Positions 54,331 through 62,193 of a stretch of 64,000 nt of DNA are shown piece after piece; position 1 is the stretch's first letter; every line of letters begins with the position of its first letter. This DNA is from Verrucomicrobiia bacterium (lineage in GTDB: Bacteria; Verrucomicrobiota; Verrucomicrobiia; Limisphaerales; DASXHY01), in assembly GCA_035629175.1 (NCBI GenBank), contig DASPIL010000067.1:124001-188000 (forward strand), read 5' to 3'. A program made the translations under genes and the position numbers. A model generated the notes under the pieces. The model saw nothing but the letters and a program-made list of their open reading frames with translations. It made no database searches and had not been told where the DNA came from.

Positions 54331-55077
54331 GTGAATTGCGCCAATACGATTCAACACGGGGCGGTCCTGGCAGGATCGCCGTCTGTGAACCGCCCTTCCC
54401 GGGCCGTTCCTTCCGCGCAGCCAGAAGGAGATCCAGGATTGCAGGTGCTCACGTTGGTCCTCTGGGTTGGATTTCTAGCCGTCGGCGCGCTCGGTTTCCA
54501 GTTGTCCTATTCACGACCGCAAGCGCCGCTGCCCGAGCCCGCACCCCTTCAGGCCCAATTTCTTAATGTAGAACTGACGCAGGAGGAACTTCCCGACATC
54601 GCTCCTGCCGCGGCCACGTCCGTGCCGTTGCCGGCTGCGGCTGCTTCCATCCTTCAGCCCGTCATGGAACCCGCGCTGCAAGTCGCGGAATCTTCCGCCG
54701 CAATCGCGTTTGCAGTGCCCGTATCCGCGCCCGCCCGGGTCGTCCCCACGCATCAGGCAAGTTGGTCCGCGGATGCCAAACCGGATGCGCGTCCCGTGCC
54801 GCCCCCCGTTCAGACCCTCACCTTCGGGCGGGGCGAAGGACGCCAGCCTGCTCCCGAGTATCCCGCCGTCGCACGGCGCCAGGGGCAGCAAGGTCCTGTC
54901 ACCGTCAGTTTCGTGGTGGGTGCCGATGGACGCGTGATCTCAACCGAACTGGCTGAACCGAATCGCTGGCCTGTCCTGAACGAAGCTGCGATGCGCGACA
55001 TTGCCCGCAAATGGCGTTTTTCCCCTGGTCCGGTGCGCGCTTACAAGGTCGTCATCCGCTATGAGCTCGAAGGCTGA
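54331..55077 (+). CDS. tonB: TonB energy transducer (248 aa)
   Basis: The N-terminal half holds one transmembrane segment (LQVLTLVLWVGFLAVGALGFQL, about 33-55), then a Pro/Ala-rich periplasmic spacer as usual for TonB. The C-terminal domain EYPAVARRQGQQGPVTVSFVVGADGRVISTELAE...LNEAAMRDIARKWRFSPG is the TonB_C fold that touches the TonB box of receptors. GTG 54331 is the apparent start; GTG 54385 is an alternative. Coding is coupled with exbB and exbD downstream. It should energise the receptor at 47193. Confidence 0.88.
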   Translation: MNCANTIQHGAVLAGSPSVNRPSRAVPSAQPEGDPGLQVLTLVLWVGFLAVGALGFQLSYSRPQAPLPEPAPLQAQFLNVELTQEELPDIAPAAATSVPLPAAAASILQPVMEPALQVAESSAAIAFAVPVSAPARVVPTHQASWSADAKPDARPVPPPVQTLTFGRGEGRQPAPEYPAVARRQGQQGPVTVSFVVGADGRVISTELAEPNRWPVLNEAAMRDIARKWRFSPGPVRAYKVVIRYELEG

Positions 55078-55101
55078 CGCACCCGCGGCCGGATTGATTT
55101 C

Positions 55102-55779
55102 ATGTTCGCTAACGTTGTTGTTGATTACTTCCTTAAAGGCGGCCCGATCATGTGGCCGATTCTCCTATGCTCCATCGCCGCGCTTGTAGTCGTCGTGGAA
55201 CGTTCGCTCTGGTGGTGGTCGCTGACAAAGCAGACCCGCGCTCCGGAGCTGGAGAAAGCATTTGACGCGATTAGTCGCGGAACCTTCGACAACGCGCTCC
55301 AACTCACCCAGGAGACCCGGAATCCGTTTCTTGCAACCGTTCGCGAGGGGCTGCTTCACGCGCACACTTCCATGCTCGGTGCGATGCAGTTGCACGCGGA
55401 GAATGAAGTGGAAAAGGCTGAGAAACGCCTGTGGATTCTCAGCACGTTCATCACGCTCGCGCCGCTGCTCGGCCTGCTCGGAACGGTCACGGGCATCATG
55501 CACTCGTTCAACTTTGTGGGCGATGACCAGCTTGCCGCGACCAAAGTGAGTGGCGGCATCGCCGAGGCGCTGATTGCCACGGCGTGCGGGCTGGGCATCG
55601 CGATCCTTTGCCTGCTGCCGTACAATTATTTCAATCGCCGGCTCGCCCACCTTAGGTCGCGGCTGGAAAGAACCATCAATCACGTCGAACTACTGGTTGA
55701 GTCCGCAAAGCATCACGGCCACAACCTGGATGAATTCGCCAGGCAACACTCCGCCACGGCGCGCGCTTCCTTCCGCTAA
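55102..55779 (+). CDS. exbB: MotA/TolQ/ExbB proton channel family protein
   Basis: The 225-aa protein has the three transmembrane helices of ExbB/Tol[51 protein letters not shown] (the conserved Pro, Gly and Thr of the pore) and [27 protein letters not shown]. It forms the pentameric channel with ExbD that converts the proton gradient to motion of TonB. It starts 24 bases after tonB. Confidence 0.95.
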   Translation: MFANVVVDYFLKGGPIMWPILLCSIAALVVVVERSLWWWSLTKQTRAPELEKAFDAISRGTFDNALQLTQETRNPFLATVREGLLHAHTSMLGAMQLHAENEVEKAEKRLWILSTFITLAPLLGLLGTVTGIMHSFNFVGDDQLAATKVSGGIAEALIATACGLGIAILCLLPYNYFNRRLAHLRSRLERTINHVELLVESAKHHGHNLDEFARQHSATARASFR

Positions 55780-55820
55780 GCCGCCGCAGTCTCGAACGTT
55801 CGTTCAAGCCCCACACGATC

Positions 55821-56243
55821 ATGCCTGTCAAACTTGGATCCCGGCAACGCTCCGAGAATGAGGCGCGCATCGAGATCATCCCCCTGATCGACATCATGTT
55901 CTTCCTGCTCGCAGCGTTCATGCTCGTCAGCCTCAGCATGGTAAACATGAAAAGCGTCAAGGTGAACCTGCCCACTGCAACCACCGCGAATCAGGAATCC
56001 CGCAACGACTTCGTCAGCTTGTCCGTCGACAAGTCCGGGGCGGTCTACTTGAACCAGAATCTCATCGGGCCCAACGAACTCGTGCAACACCTGGGCGCCT
56101 GGCATCGAACCAACGAGAATGTCCGAGTGTTCATCAGCGGCGACCAGGAGGCGCGGCACGGCGACATTGTCCGCGTGCTCGACCTGGTGCGTTCCACGGG
56201 AATCCAAAAGGTTGGTTTCGAAATCCGCAAGGTTTCGAAATGA
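55821..56243 (+). CDS. exbD: ExbD/TolR family protein
   Basis: The 140-aa product has a short cytoplasmic head (RQRSENEARIEIIP) and one helix LIDIMFFLLAAFMLVSLSMV with the essential Asp in PLIDIMF, followed by the periplasmic TolR domain (FVSLSVDKSGAVYLNQNLIG, VFISGDQEARHGDIVRVLDLVRSTGIQKVGFEI). It completes the TonB-ExbB-ExbD complex. Its stop overlaps the ATG of the next gene by four bases. Confidence 0.95.
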   Translation: MPVKLGSRQRSENEARIEIIPLIDIMFFLLAAFMLVSLSMVNMKSVKVNLPTATTANQESRNDFVSLSVDKSGAVYLNQNLIGPNELVQHLGAWHRTNENVRVFISGDQEARHGDIVRVLDLVRSTGIQKVGFEIRKVSK

Positions 56244-56728
56244 GCCGGCGCCTGCAGATCGCAAACCTGGCAGGCGTTGCCGCCCTTGCGTTTCTCTGTG
56301 TTCTGCAATGGCGTCGTGACCGCGCGATGAACCTTGAGGTGAACCGGCTCGAGAAGATTCGCATCGCAGGCGAGCAAACAATCGAAGACCAGGAGAAGGC
56401 GCTTAAAGGGTTGACGAGCGATCTTGCGCTGTTCAAGGAGCAGGTGACCACTGCCCGCGGAGAGCTGGCTGAATTGCGCGACAAGGAGCGGTCGCTTGAG
56501 AGCGACAACCATGAGCTGCTGCAGGTGCGCGCGCAGCTGCGCGAGAGCATTACGAACTGGATCGAAGCCGTGAAAATTCGGGATGAACGGCTGGTCGAGG
56601 CCAATACGCGCATTCAGGATCTTGCAGAGCGGCTGAACGATTCGATTCGCAAGTACAACGAGCTGGCGACCAACTACAACCAGGCTGTCACGAATCTGGC
56701 GAAGCTGCAGGGTGCTGCACGGCAGTGA
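56240..56728 (+). CDS. Membrane-anchored coiled-coil protein coupled with exbD (162 aa)
   Basis: A single hydrophobic helix (residues 8-24) is followed by a long coiled coil with heptads of Leu and Ala (LEKIRIAGEQTIEDQEKALKGL, LAELRDKERSLESDNHELLQV). The ATGA overlap with exbD shows co-translation. No known family; a structural or spacer role in the TonB complex or another envelope function is possible. It is not commonly part of TonB operons. Confidence 0.75.
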   Translation: MSRRLQIANLAGVAALAFLCVLQWRRDRAMNLEVNRLEKIRIAGEQTIEDQEKALKGLTSDLALFKEQVTTARGELAELRDKERSLESDNHELLQVRAQLRESITNWIEAVKIRDERLVEANTRIQDLAERLNDSIRKYNELATNYNQAVTNLAKLQGAARQ

Positions 56729-56918
56729 ACCTGGAGGAGGTCTCCGCCGCATGGCGCGCAGCCTTCAGGCTGTTTCAGCGTCAAGCGCGTTGCCAAGACT
56801 GTGGGACTTGGCTGCGCGCCCGTCAGTTCCAGCGTTGAATCGGCCTGAAGGCACGCGCTCCGACGCCCCGCGATTTACCCTTTTCCGTTTTGCGTGGTGC
56901 GCCTAGCTTAGCGCATCC

Positions 56919-58991
56919 ATGAAGACCATCGCCTTGCTTTCCGTTCTCTGCCTGAGCCTGGAATTTTCCCGCGCCGATGAAGGCATGTGGCTGTTTAACC
57001 AGCCGCCGCGCGACATGTTGCGCGAGAAATATCAGTTCAATGCGAGCGAGGCCTGGCTGGAACATCTTCAAAAAGCATCGGTCCGATTCAACTCGGGCGG
57101 TTCCGCAAGTTTCATCAGCGAGGATGGATTGCTCATTTCCAATCATCACGTCGGGCGCGATGCCATTCAAAAACTCAGCACGGGCCAGCGCGACCTTCTT
57201 CGCGAAGGATTTCATGCACGCACGATCGGGGAGGAATTGAAGTGCGTGGACATGGAGTTGAATGTCTTGCAGTCGATTGAGGACGTCACCGCGCGCGTGA
57301 ATGCAGCGGTTCCTCCCAGTGCTGATCCCGCTGCAGCATTCGCAGCCCGGCGCGGGATCATCGCTGAAATTGAGAAGCAATCGCTTGAACAGACAGGACT
57401 GCGTTCTGATGTGGTGACGCTGTGGCAGGGCGGGGCGTACCACCTTTATCGCTTCAAGCGCTACACCGATGTGCGGCTGGTGTTCGCGCCTGAAAATTCC
57501 ATCGCGAGCTTCGGCGGGGACGTCGACAATTTTGAGTTTCCGCGTTTCGACCTGGATGTCGCATTCTTTCGCGCTTACGAAAACGGCGCGCCCGCCAAGG
57601 TGCAGCATTTCCTGAAGTTTTCAACGTGGGGCGCAGCGGAGGGCGAGTTGGTGTTTGTGACTGGCCATCCCGGACGCACCAGCCGGCTGCTCACTGTTGC
57701 TGAGCTGGTTGACGTCCGCGATCGCGCGTTGCCGATGCGGTTGACGCGCTTGAACCGCCTCGAGGTGCTGCTCTCGCGCTGGAGTGAGCGCAGCACGGAA
57801 AACGCGCGGCGCGCGCACAACTACCTGTTCGGGGTGCAGAACGGACGAAAGGCATTGAACGGCCGCCTCGCGGGCTTGCTTGATCCGGATCTCATGAAAG
57901 GCAAGGTGGATGCCGAGAACGCGTTGCGATCGCGGCTTCAGGGCGCGGAGCAGGGCACGGAAGCCCTCGGAGCTTACGATCGAATCGCCGAAGCCACCCG
58001 GAGCATTGCATCGCAATCCATCCGTCACGATCTGCTCGAAGGCGGCCAGGGATTCAATGCCGACAGTTTCGGAATTGCCCGCACGTTGCTCCGTGCAGGA
58101 GCTGAATTTCCGAAACCGAACGGTGAACGTTTGCGCGAGTATTCGGATTCATCCAAAACGTCCCTGGAGATCAGCCTCTTCTCGGCGCGACCCATTTACA
58201 CCGACCTCGAAACTGTGTTGCTGACGGATTCGTTGACTGCGCTCGCAATGGAACTCAGCGCGGATGACCCGCTGGTTCAGGCCGTTCTTGCGGGCCAGTC
58301 TCCGCGGGACCGTGCGGCAACGTTGATTCAATCCACCCGGGTGCGTGACGTGGACTTTCGCCGTCAGCTCTATGCCGGGGGAGCTGAAGCGGTCGCCGCG
58401 GCGAAGGATCCGATGATTGAACTGGCGCGCTTGATCGATGACGAATCGCGCCGGCTGCGAACGGTGGCGGAGGAACAGGGCGAGGTCCGGCAGCAGGCCC
58501 ACGCGGCAATTGCAAGGTCGCGAAATGCAATATTAGGTAAGAGCGGTTATCCAGATGCGACCTTCACCCTGCGGCTGGCATTTGGACGCGTGAAGGGCTA
58601 CGAGGAAAACGGCCAAGAGGTTCCATCCATGACAACTGTTCGCGGATTGTACGAGCGCGCGCATGCCATGGAAAATCGGCCGCCCTTTGCGCTTCCGGAA
58701 AGCTGGGTGAAGCGCCGCTCCCGCCTCAACCAAACCACGCCGTTCAATTTCGTCAGCACGGTTGACATCATCGGCGGCAATTCCGGCAGTCCCGTGGTTA
58801 ACCGCGCGGGCGAGTTTGTTGGAATCATTTTCGATGGCAATTTGCAAAGCCTGCCCTGGGACTATGCGTTCGACGACGAGGAAGGCCGCGCGACGTCCGT
58901 GCACTCGGCGGTGATCCTGGAATCGCTCAAGACGGTTTATCGCGCCGAATCGCTCGTGCGGGAAATTACGAGCGGCCGACGCGGGAAGTGA
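56919..58991 (+). CDS. S46-family dipeptidyl-peptidase (DPP7/DPP11-like)
   Basis: The 690-aa protein has a signal peptide and MWLFNQPP, which begins S46 peptidases. Catalytic His is in LLISNHHVGRDA near residue 76 and the Ser in IIGGNSGSPVVNRAGEFVGIIFDGN near 620; the Asp is in FGGDVDNFEFPRFDLDV. The residue that sets substrate preference, Gly in DPP7 and Arg in DPP11, appears as Gly here (IFDGN), so a hydrophobic rather than acidic P1 is expected. It cuts dipeptides from the N terminus of peptides in the periplasm. Its 3' end overlaps the end of the convergent VWA gene by 26 bases. Confidence 0.92.
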   Translation: MKTIALLSVLCLSLEFSRADEGMWLFNQPPRDMLREKYQFNASEAWLEHLQKASVRFNSGGSASFISEDGLLISNHHVGRDAIQKLSTGQRDLLREGFHARTIGEELKCVDMELNVLQSIEDVTARVNAAVPPSADPAAAFAARRGIIAEIEKQSLEQTGLRSDVVTLWQGGAYHLYRFKRYTDVRLVFAPENSIASFGGDVDNFEFPRFDLDVAFFRAYENGAPAKVQHFLKFSTWGAAEGELVFVTGHPGRTSRLLTVAELVDVRDRALPMRLTRLNRLEVLLSRWSERSTENARRAHNYLFGVQNGRKALNGRLAGLLDPDLMKGKVDAENALRSRLQGAEQGTEALGAYDRIAEATRSIASQSIRHDLLEGGQGFNADSFGIARTLLRAGAEFPKPNGERLREYSDSSKTSLEISLFSARPIYTDLETVLLTDSLTALAMELSADDPLVQAVLAGQSPRDRAATLIQSTRVRDVDFRRQLYAGGAEAVAAAKDPMIELARLIDDESRRLRTVAEEQGEVRQQAHAAIARSRNAILGKSGYPDATFTLRLAFGRVKGYEENGQEVPSMTTVRGLYERAHAMENRPPFALPESWVKRRSRLNQTTPFNFVSTVDIIGGNSGSPVVNRAGEFVGIIFDGNLQSLPWDYAFDDEEGRATSVHSAVILESLKTVYRAESLVREITSGRRGK

Positions 58992-61578
58992 CTCTTTGAT
59001 TGCGGCGGCGCAACAGCAGCCAGGCGAAAAGTCCGATCGCGAAAACGGTGTAAACGGCAGGCTCAGGAACACTGGGGACCGTTCCTGCTTCGGCAGGACT
59101 TAATCCATGGCGGTCGTACTGTTCCTTTGTTTCGAGAACGACTGCACCGGTCAAGGGCGTCACCAGTTGATTTCGTGCAGCCAGGGTCCCGGCTTCCTGC
59201 TGCTGGTGGGCTGCGGACAGCCGCAGCGACTCATCACGTGCCCACAGACGTTTGACGTGAAGGCTGGCGACCCTGCCTTCAGCTGCGGCCTTGGTGCGCT
59301 CGCGCTTCAGTTCAAAACCTGAGTTCGACTGCGTCAGCGAATCCACCACCCGCTCGGCGTCATCGGAAAACGATGCCATCCTCGGTGTCCGCTCAATCGA
59401 TGTATAACCGTCCAGCTTCTCGATGAGGCGGTCGGGGCCATGGCCGGCTTGCAACTCGATGATTCGCGTGCGCCAGGGATTCCTCTCCAGCCGCTGCCGC
59501 AAACCGTTTTCAGAACTCAAAAGAACAGGCTCCGGGCCATGAATCCATAGAACACACCCATCTTCCGTCTGAGACACGAGATCCCATGCAGCTTCGAGAG
59601 CAGGAACGTTGTCCTGTCCCCCTTGAAAACTGGTCCGGGAGATTCGCTCTTTGAAAACCCGTTGGCGCTCCGTTGATTCCGTCGAAAGCGTTTCGCTGAA
59701 GCTCTCGCCGTCGTGTCCCGCGATGAACAAGGCAGCCTCAAGCTCGGCTGGAACTTTATCCAAAGCCGCAGCAATTGCTTGAGCGTGCGGTTCCATGTTC
59801 GAGGATCCGTCAACCACGATTGCCACCCGCTTTACCTTCCTTGCAGCGCGCGGTTGCACGCGCTGGCGGAACGTTTCGCCCGTGTCATCATTGGCAAACA
59901 CTTCTGTGACGAGTGGATCGCGGGCGACCGAAATGAGATGGCCTTTGCCGCTCAGTTCGGAATCCGGGATTGCGGCCCGCAACGCGAATGGCCGCGTTGC
60001 CGACTGCGGTTGAGCCGCCTTGGAAATCCCGTTGGCCAGCGCCGACGTGGATTCAATCCAAAGGTCGTGCTTCACCCCAGGCTGCAAGGCGAAGTTGCGC
60101 TCGATAAACTTGGGCCAAAGAAATTGGCCGCGTTCAGCAGTCGGAAGAATCAAAGGCACAGTCATGCCGAGCTTGACCTTCATCACACCTCCGTTCGGCG
60201 GCACTGGAAAACATTGCATCAACACACGGTCGGGCCCGCACGTGGTAACGAGGATCGGATCGCGGCGCTGAACCACGGCAACTTCTTCGTAGGCCTTGCG
60301 CGCCTGTGACCGCGTTCCGAATGCAGCCTCCCGTTCCTCCCCGTCGATCCACAGGGTCACACGCGAAACTACTGCGCCGGGAGGGAGCGCTACCTGGGCG
60401 CGGGCCTCGCGCTGCATGCGGGACACGTTCTTGAACTCCATGATCCATTCGCAATAAACCAGTGCTGCGTCGGGCTCCGCTACTGCATCCATGCGGGAAC
60501 TCATCAGCGAAAGCCCCTTTACCCGTTGAGCCACTTCCTGGCCTCCCAATCCCTCATCCCAGGCGAACTCATCCTCCATCATGGTCCAGCGGCCCGCGCG
60601 CGTGTAAAGTTCGGGCGGAGGTTCGGAGTTGAACGGCCGGCCCGTTGCCCGATAAAATGCTTCGCGCGCCTGGTCCGCTGATACATCCCTGCCATCGCTC
60701 GCAAAGGCGCGGATCAAATCGATGTTCAACTCGCGGCGCAACGACCCGTAGCAGGCGCGGAGCATCACTTCGCGATCGCCGAACCAGCGGAGAACACGGA
60801 TGCCGTGGGCGCGGGTGTCGGGGTCTTCTGAAGTCGATTTCGCGAGGCCGTAGTAAGTGGCGGCGGTGGGAAACTGGACCAACAGAAGCAACGCGATGGA
60901 ACCAACGACCCCAATCCAGACGCGGGGAAATTTTCGCGGTGCGAAACTGCGGCGGTATCGGATTCCCAGAACTGCCGTTGCTCCCAGCGCGATGTAAGGT
61001 GCCAGCGGAAGCAGTCCCGAGCCGAAGAAAATCACGGCGAGAAACGCATACGGGATGAACCCGATGTACATCACGGAATAATAGATGCAGATGCCCAGTG
61101 CCGCTGCGTTGCTCCACGCCAGGAGGCTCGGATGCGCCGCCTTCTGCTCGCGAGCGGCTTTCCAGACGATCCAGTTGATGACGGGCACTGCAGCCACTGC
61201 GACCCAGTGCAGCCATGTTGGAAACGGATCAAACAACGCGCCCGCGGAGGGGGCGAACACGGCTTCCACAAGGAACGTAATGAGCGGGAGAAACACGCCG
61301 GGAAACAGCAGCCCTACGCCTGGGGTGGCCGATGCGCGCGCGGGCGGTGCGATGGACGATCGGAGACTCTCGGGTGGTTCTCCCATACGAACCAGAATGC
61401 GCCGCACATCCTCCTCGGTCACAAGACTGACCCCAGCGTGGCCCACTTCTTCTTCCACATGTCGCCGCAGATCTTCATTCACCTCCTCAACGTCCGCTCC
61501 CGCTCCCGCCAGGACGGGGCGGGAGCGCGCGCAATATTCGTTCAAGAGTCGTCGGGCGGGTTCCGTCCATTGAATCAT
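58966..61578 (-). CDS. HAAS-TM-VIT-VWA protein with PEP-CTERM-like tail (870 aa)
   Basis: Residues 1-70 (EEVNEDLRRHVEEEV...VTEEDVRRILVRMGEPPESL) form a HAAS-type helical domain of the kind coupled with PadR regulators. Next come several transmembrane helices in the first third (FPGVFLPLITFLVEAVF, WVAVAAVPVINWIVW, FIPYAFLAVIFFGSGLL, VWIGVVGSIALLLLV). A VIT domain follows (MQREARAQVALPPGAVVSRVTLWIDGEEREAAF) and a VWA domain with the altered metal-ion site DGSSNM near residue 610. The end VPEPAVYTVFAIGLFAWLLLRRRNQR is a PEP-CTERM-like sorting signal for exosortase. The PadR gene lies two bases upstream, so both belong to one operon. No exosortase is present in the window. Confidence 0.8.
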   Translation of the reverse strand: MIQWTEPARRLLNEYCARSRPVLAGAGADVEEVNEDLRRHVEEEVGHAGVSLVTEEDVRRILVRMGEPPESLRSSIAPPARASATPGVGLLFPGVFLPLITFLVEAVFAPSAGALFDPFPTWLHWVAVAAVPVINWIVWKAAREQKAAHPSLLAWSNAAALGICIYYSVMYIGFIPYAFLAVIFFGSGLLPLAPYIALGATAVLGIRYRRSFAPRKFPRVWIGVVGSIALLLLVQFPTAATYYGLAKSTSEDPDTRAHGIRVLRWFGDREVMLRACYGSLRRELNIDLIRAFASDGRDVSADQAREAFYRATGRPFNSEPPPELYTRAGRWTMMEDEFAWDEGLGGQEVAQRVKGLSLMSSRMDAVAEPDAALVYCEWIMEFKNVSRMQREARAQVALPPGAVVSRVTLWIDGEEREAAFGTRSQARKAYEEVAVVQRRDPILVTTCGPDRVLMQCFPVPPNGGVMKVKLGMTVPLILPTAERGQFLWPKFIERNFALQPGVKHDLWIESTSALANGISKAAQPQSATRPFALRAAIPDSELSGKGHLISVARDPLVTEVFANDDTGETFRQRVQPRAARKVKRVAIVVDGSSNMEPHAQAIAAALDKVPAELEAALFIAGHDGESFSETLSTESTERQRVFKERISRTSFQGGQDNVPALEAAWDLVSQTEDGCVLWIHGPEPVLLSSENGLRQRLERNPWRTRIIELQAGHGPDRLIEKLDGYTSIERTPRMASFSDDAERVVDSLTQSNSGFELKRERTKAAAEGRVASLHVKRLWARDESLRLSAAHQQQEAGTLAARNQLVTPLTGAVVLETKEQYDRHGLSPAEAGTVPSVPEPAVYTVFAIGLFAWLLLRRRNQRVTSRVGRS

Positions 61579-61580
61579 AA

Positions 61581-61925
61581 CTACGCTCCTGCTTTCTTTC
61601 GCAACCGGTTTACGTTGCGATTCAGTTCGGTCATGTACGTGTTCATCGCGTCCATCGTTTTGATCCCCTCCCGTGTTAGCGAATAATACTTCCTTGCCGG
61701 CCCTGTTGAAGATTCTTCCAGGCGGGACGCCACCAAACCCGCGACGCGGAGACGCGACAGCAGCGGGTAAACCGTTCCCTCCGTGACCCCCAGGCCATGG
61801 TCCTCCACGAGGGTCTTGACCAGGTCGTATCCGTAACGCTCTTCGTCCGCGAGGGCGTTCAGGATGCAAAGCTCAAGCAAGCCTTTGCGAACCTGCACCG
61901 TCCAGTTGTCGAAAAATTCGTCCAT
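61581..61925 (-). CDS. PadR-family transcriptional regulator (114 aa)
   Basis: The winged helix is evident: LLELCILNALADEERYGYDLVKTLVEDHGLGVTEGTVYPLLSRLRVAGLVASRLEESSTGPARKYYSLTREG, followed by a short dimer helix (MDAMNTYMTELNRNVNRL). ATG 61925 starts MDEFFDNWTVQVRKG; a TTG at 61934 is in frame. It probably represses its own operon, together with the HAAS protein, through an inverted repeat 70 bases upstream. The trigger is unknown. Confidence 0.92.
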   Translation of the reverse strand: MDEFFDNWTVQVRKGLLELCILNALADEERYGYDLVKTLVEDHGLGVTEGTVYPLLSRLRVAGLVASRLEESSTGPARKYYSLTREGIKTMDAMNTYMTELNRNVNRLRKKAGA

Positions 61926-61993
61926 GGAATTCAATGCGCCATGTGGTGGAAAGTCTCGCCTTGTCGTGCGGGAAGATTGGCTAGTGGCTTAAG

Positions 61994-62014
61994 CATACTA
62001 CCTTGTATGGCATA
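61994..62014. promoter_or_regulatory. Candidate PadR operator
   Basis: CATAC-TACCTT-GTATG (61994-62009) is a perfect 5-bp inverted repeat and overlaps TATG-G-CATA (62006-62014). In addition AAGGTA(T/G)TATGC occurs twice on the minus strand in this stretch. AT-rich dyads of this kind are typical for PadR sites, and the place, between the padR gene and the divergent FG-GAP gene, is right for autoregulation. Confidence 0.5.
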
Positions 62015-62193
62015 ATACCTTGGCCGGAATGTGTCAAGTGTGGTTTGTGGGCTCCATGTGTGATGAGGCGTTATGGATCTGGCTGCGCGCCCGCATCGAA
62101 CGACCGTTCCGCGCGGTTGACTTATCGGCGTCCGTCCGACAGGGTGCTTCCATTCCACTTGTCCGCTGTCAACGATTCGAACCAACCCATCAC

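Noticed and set aside
61579-61869. N-terminal extension of the VIT/VWA protein over padR
   Set aside because: Antisense-frame reading of the PadR gene, and the HAAS domain starts at 61578.
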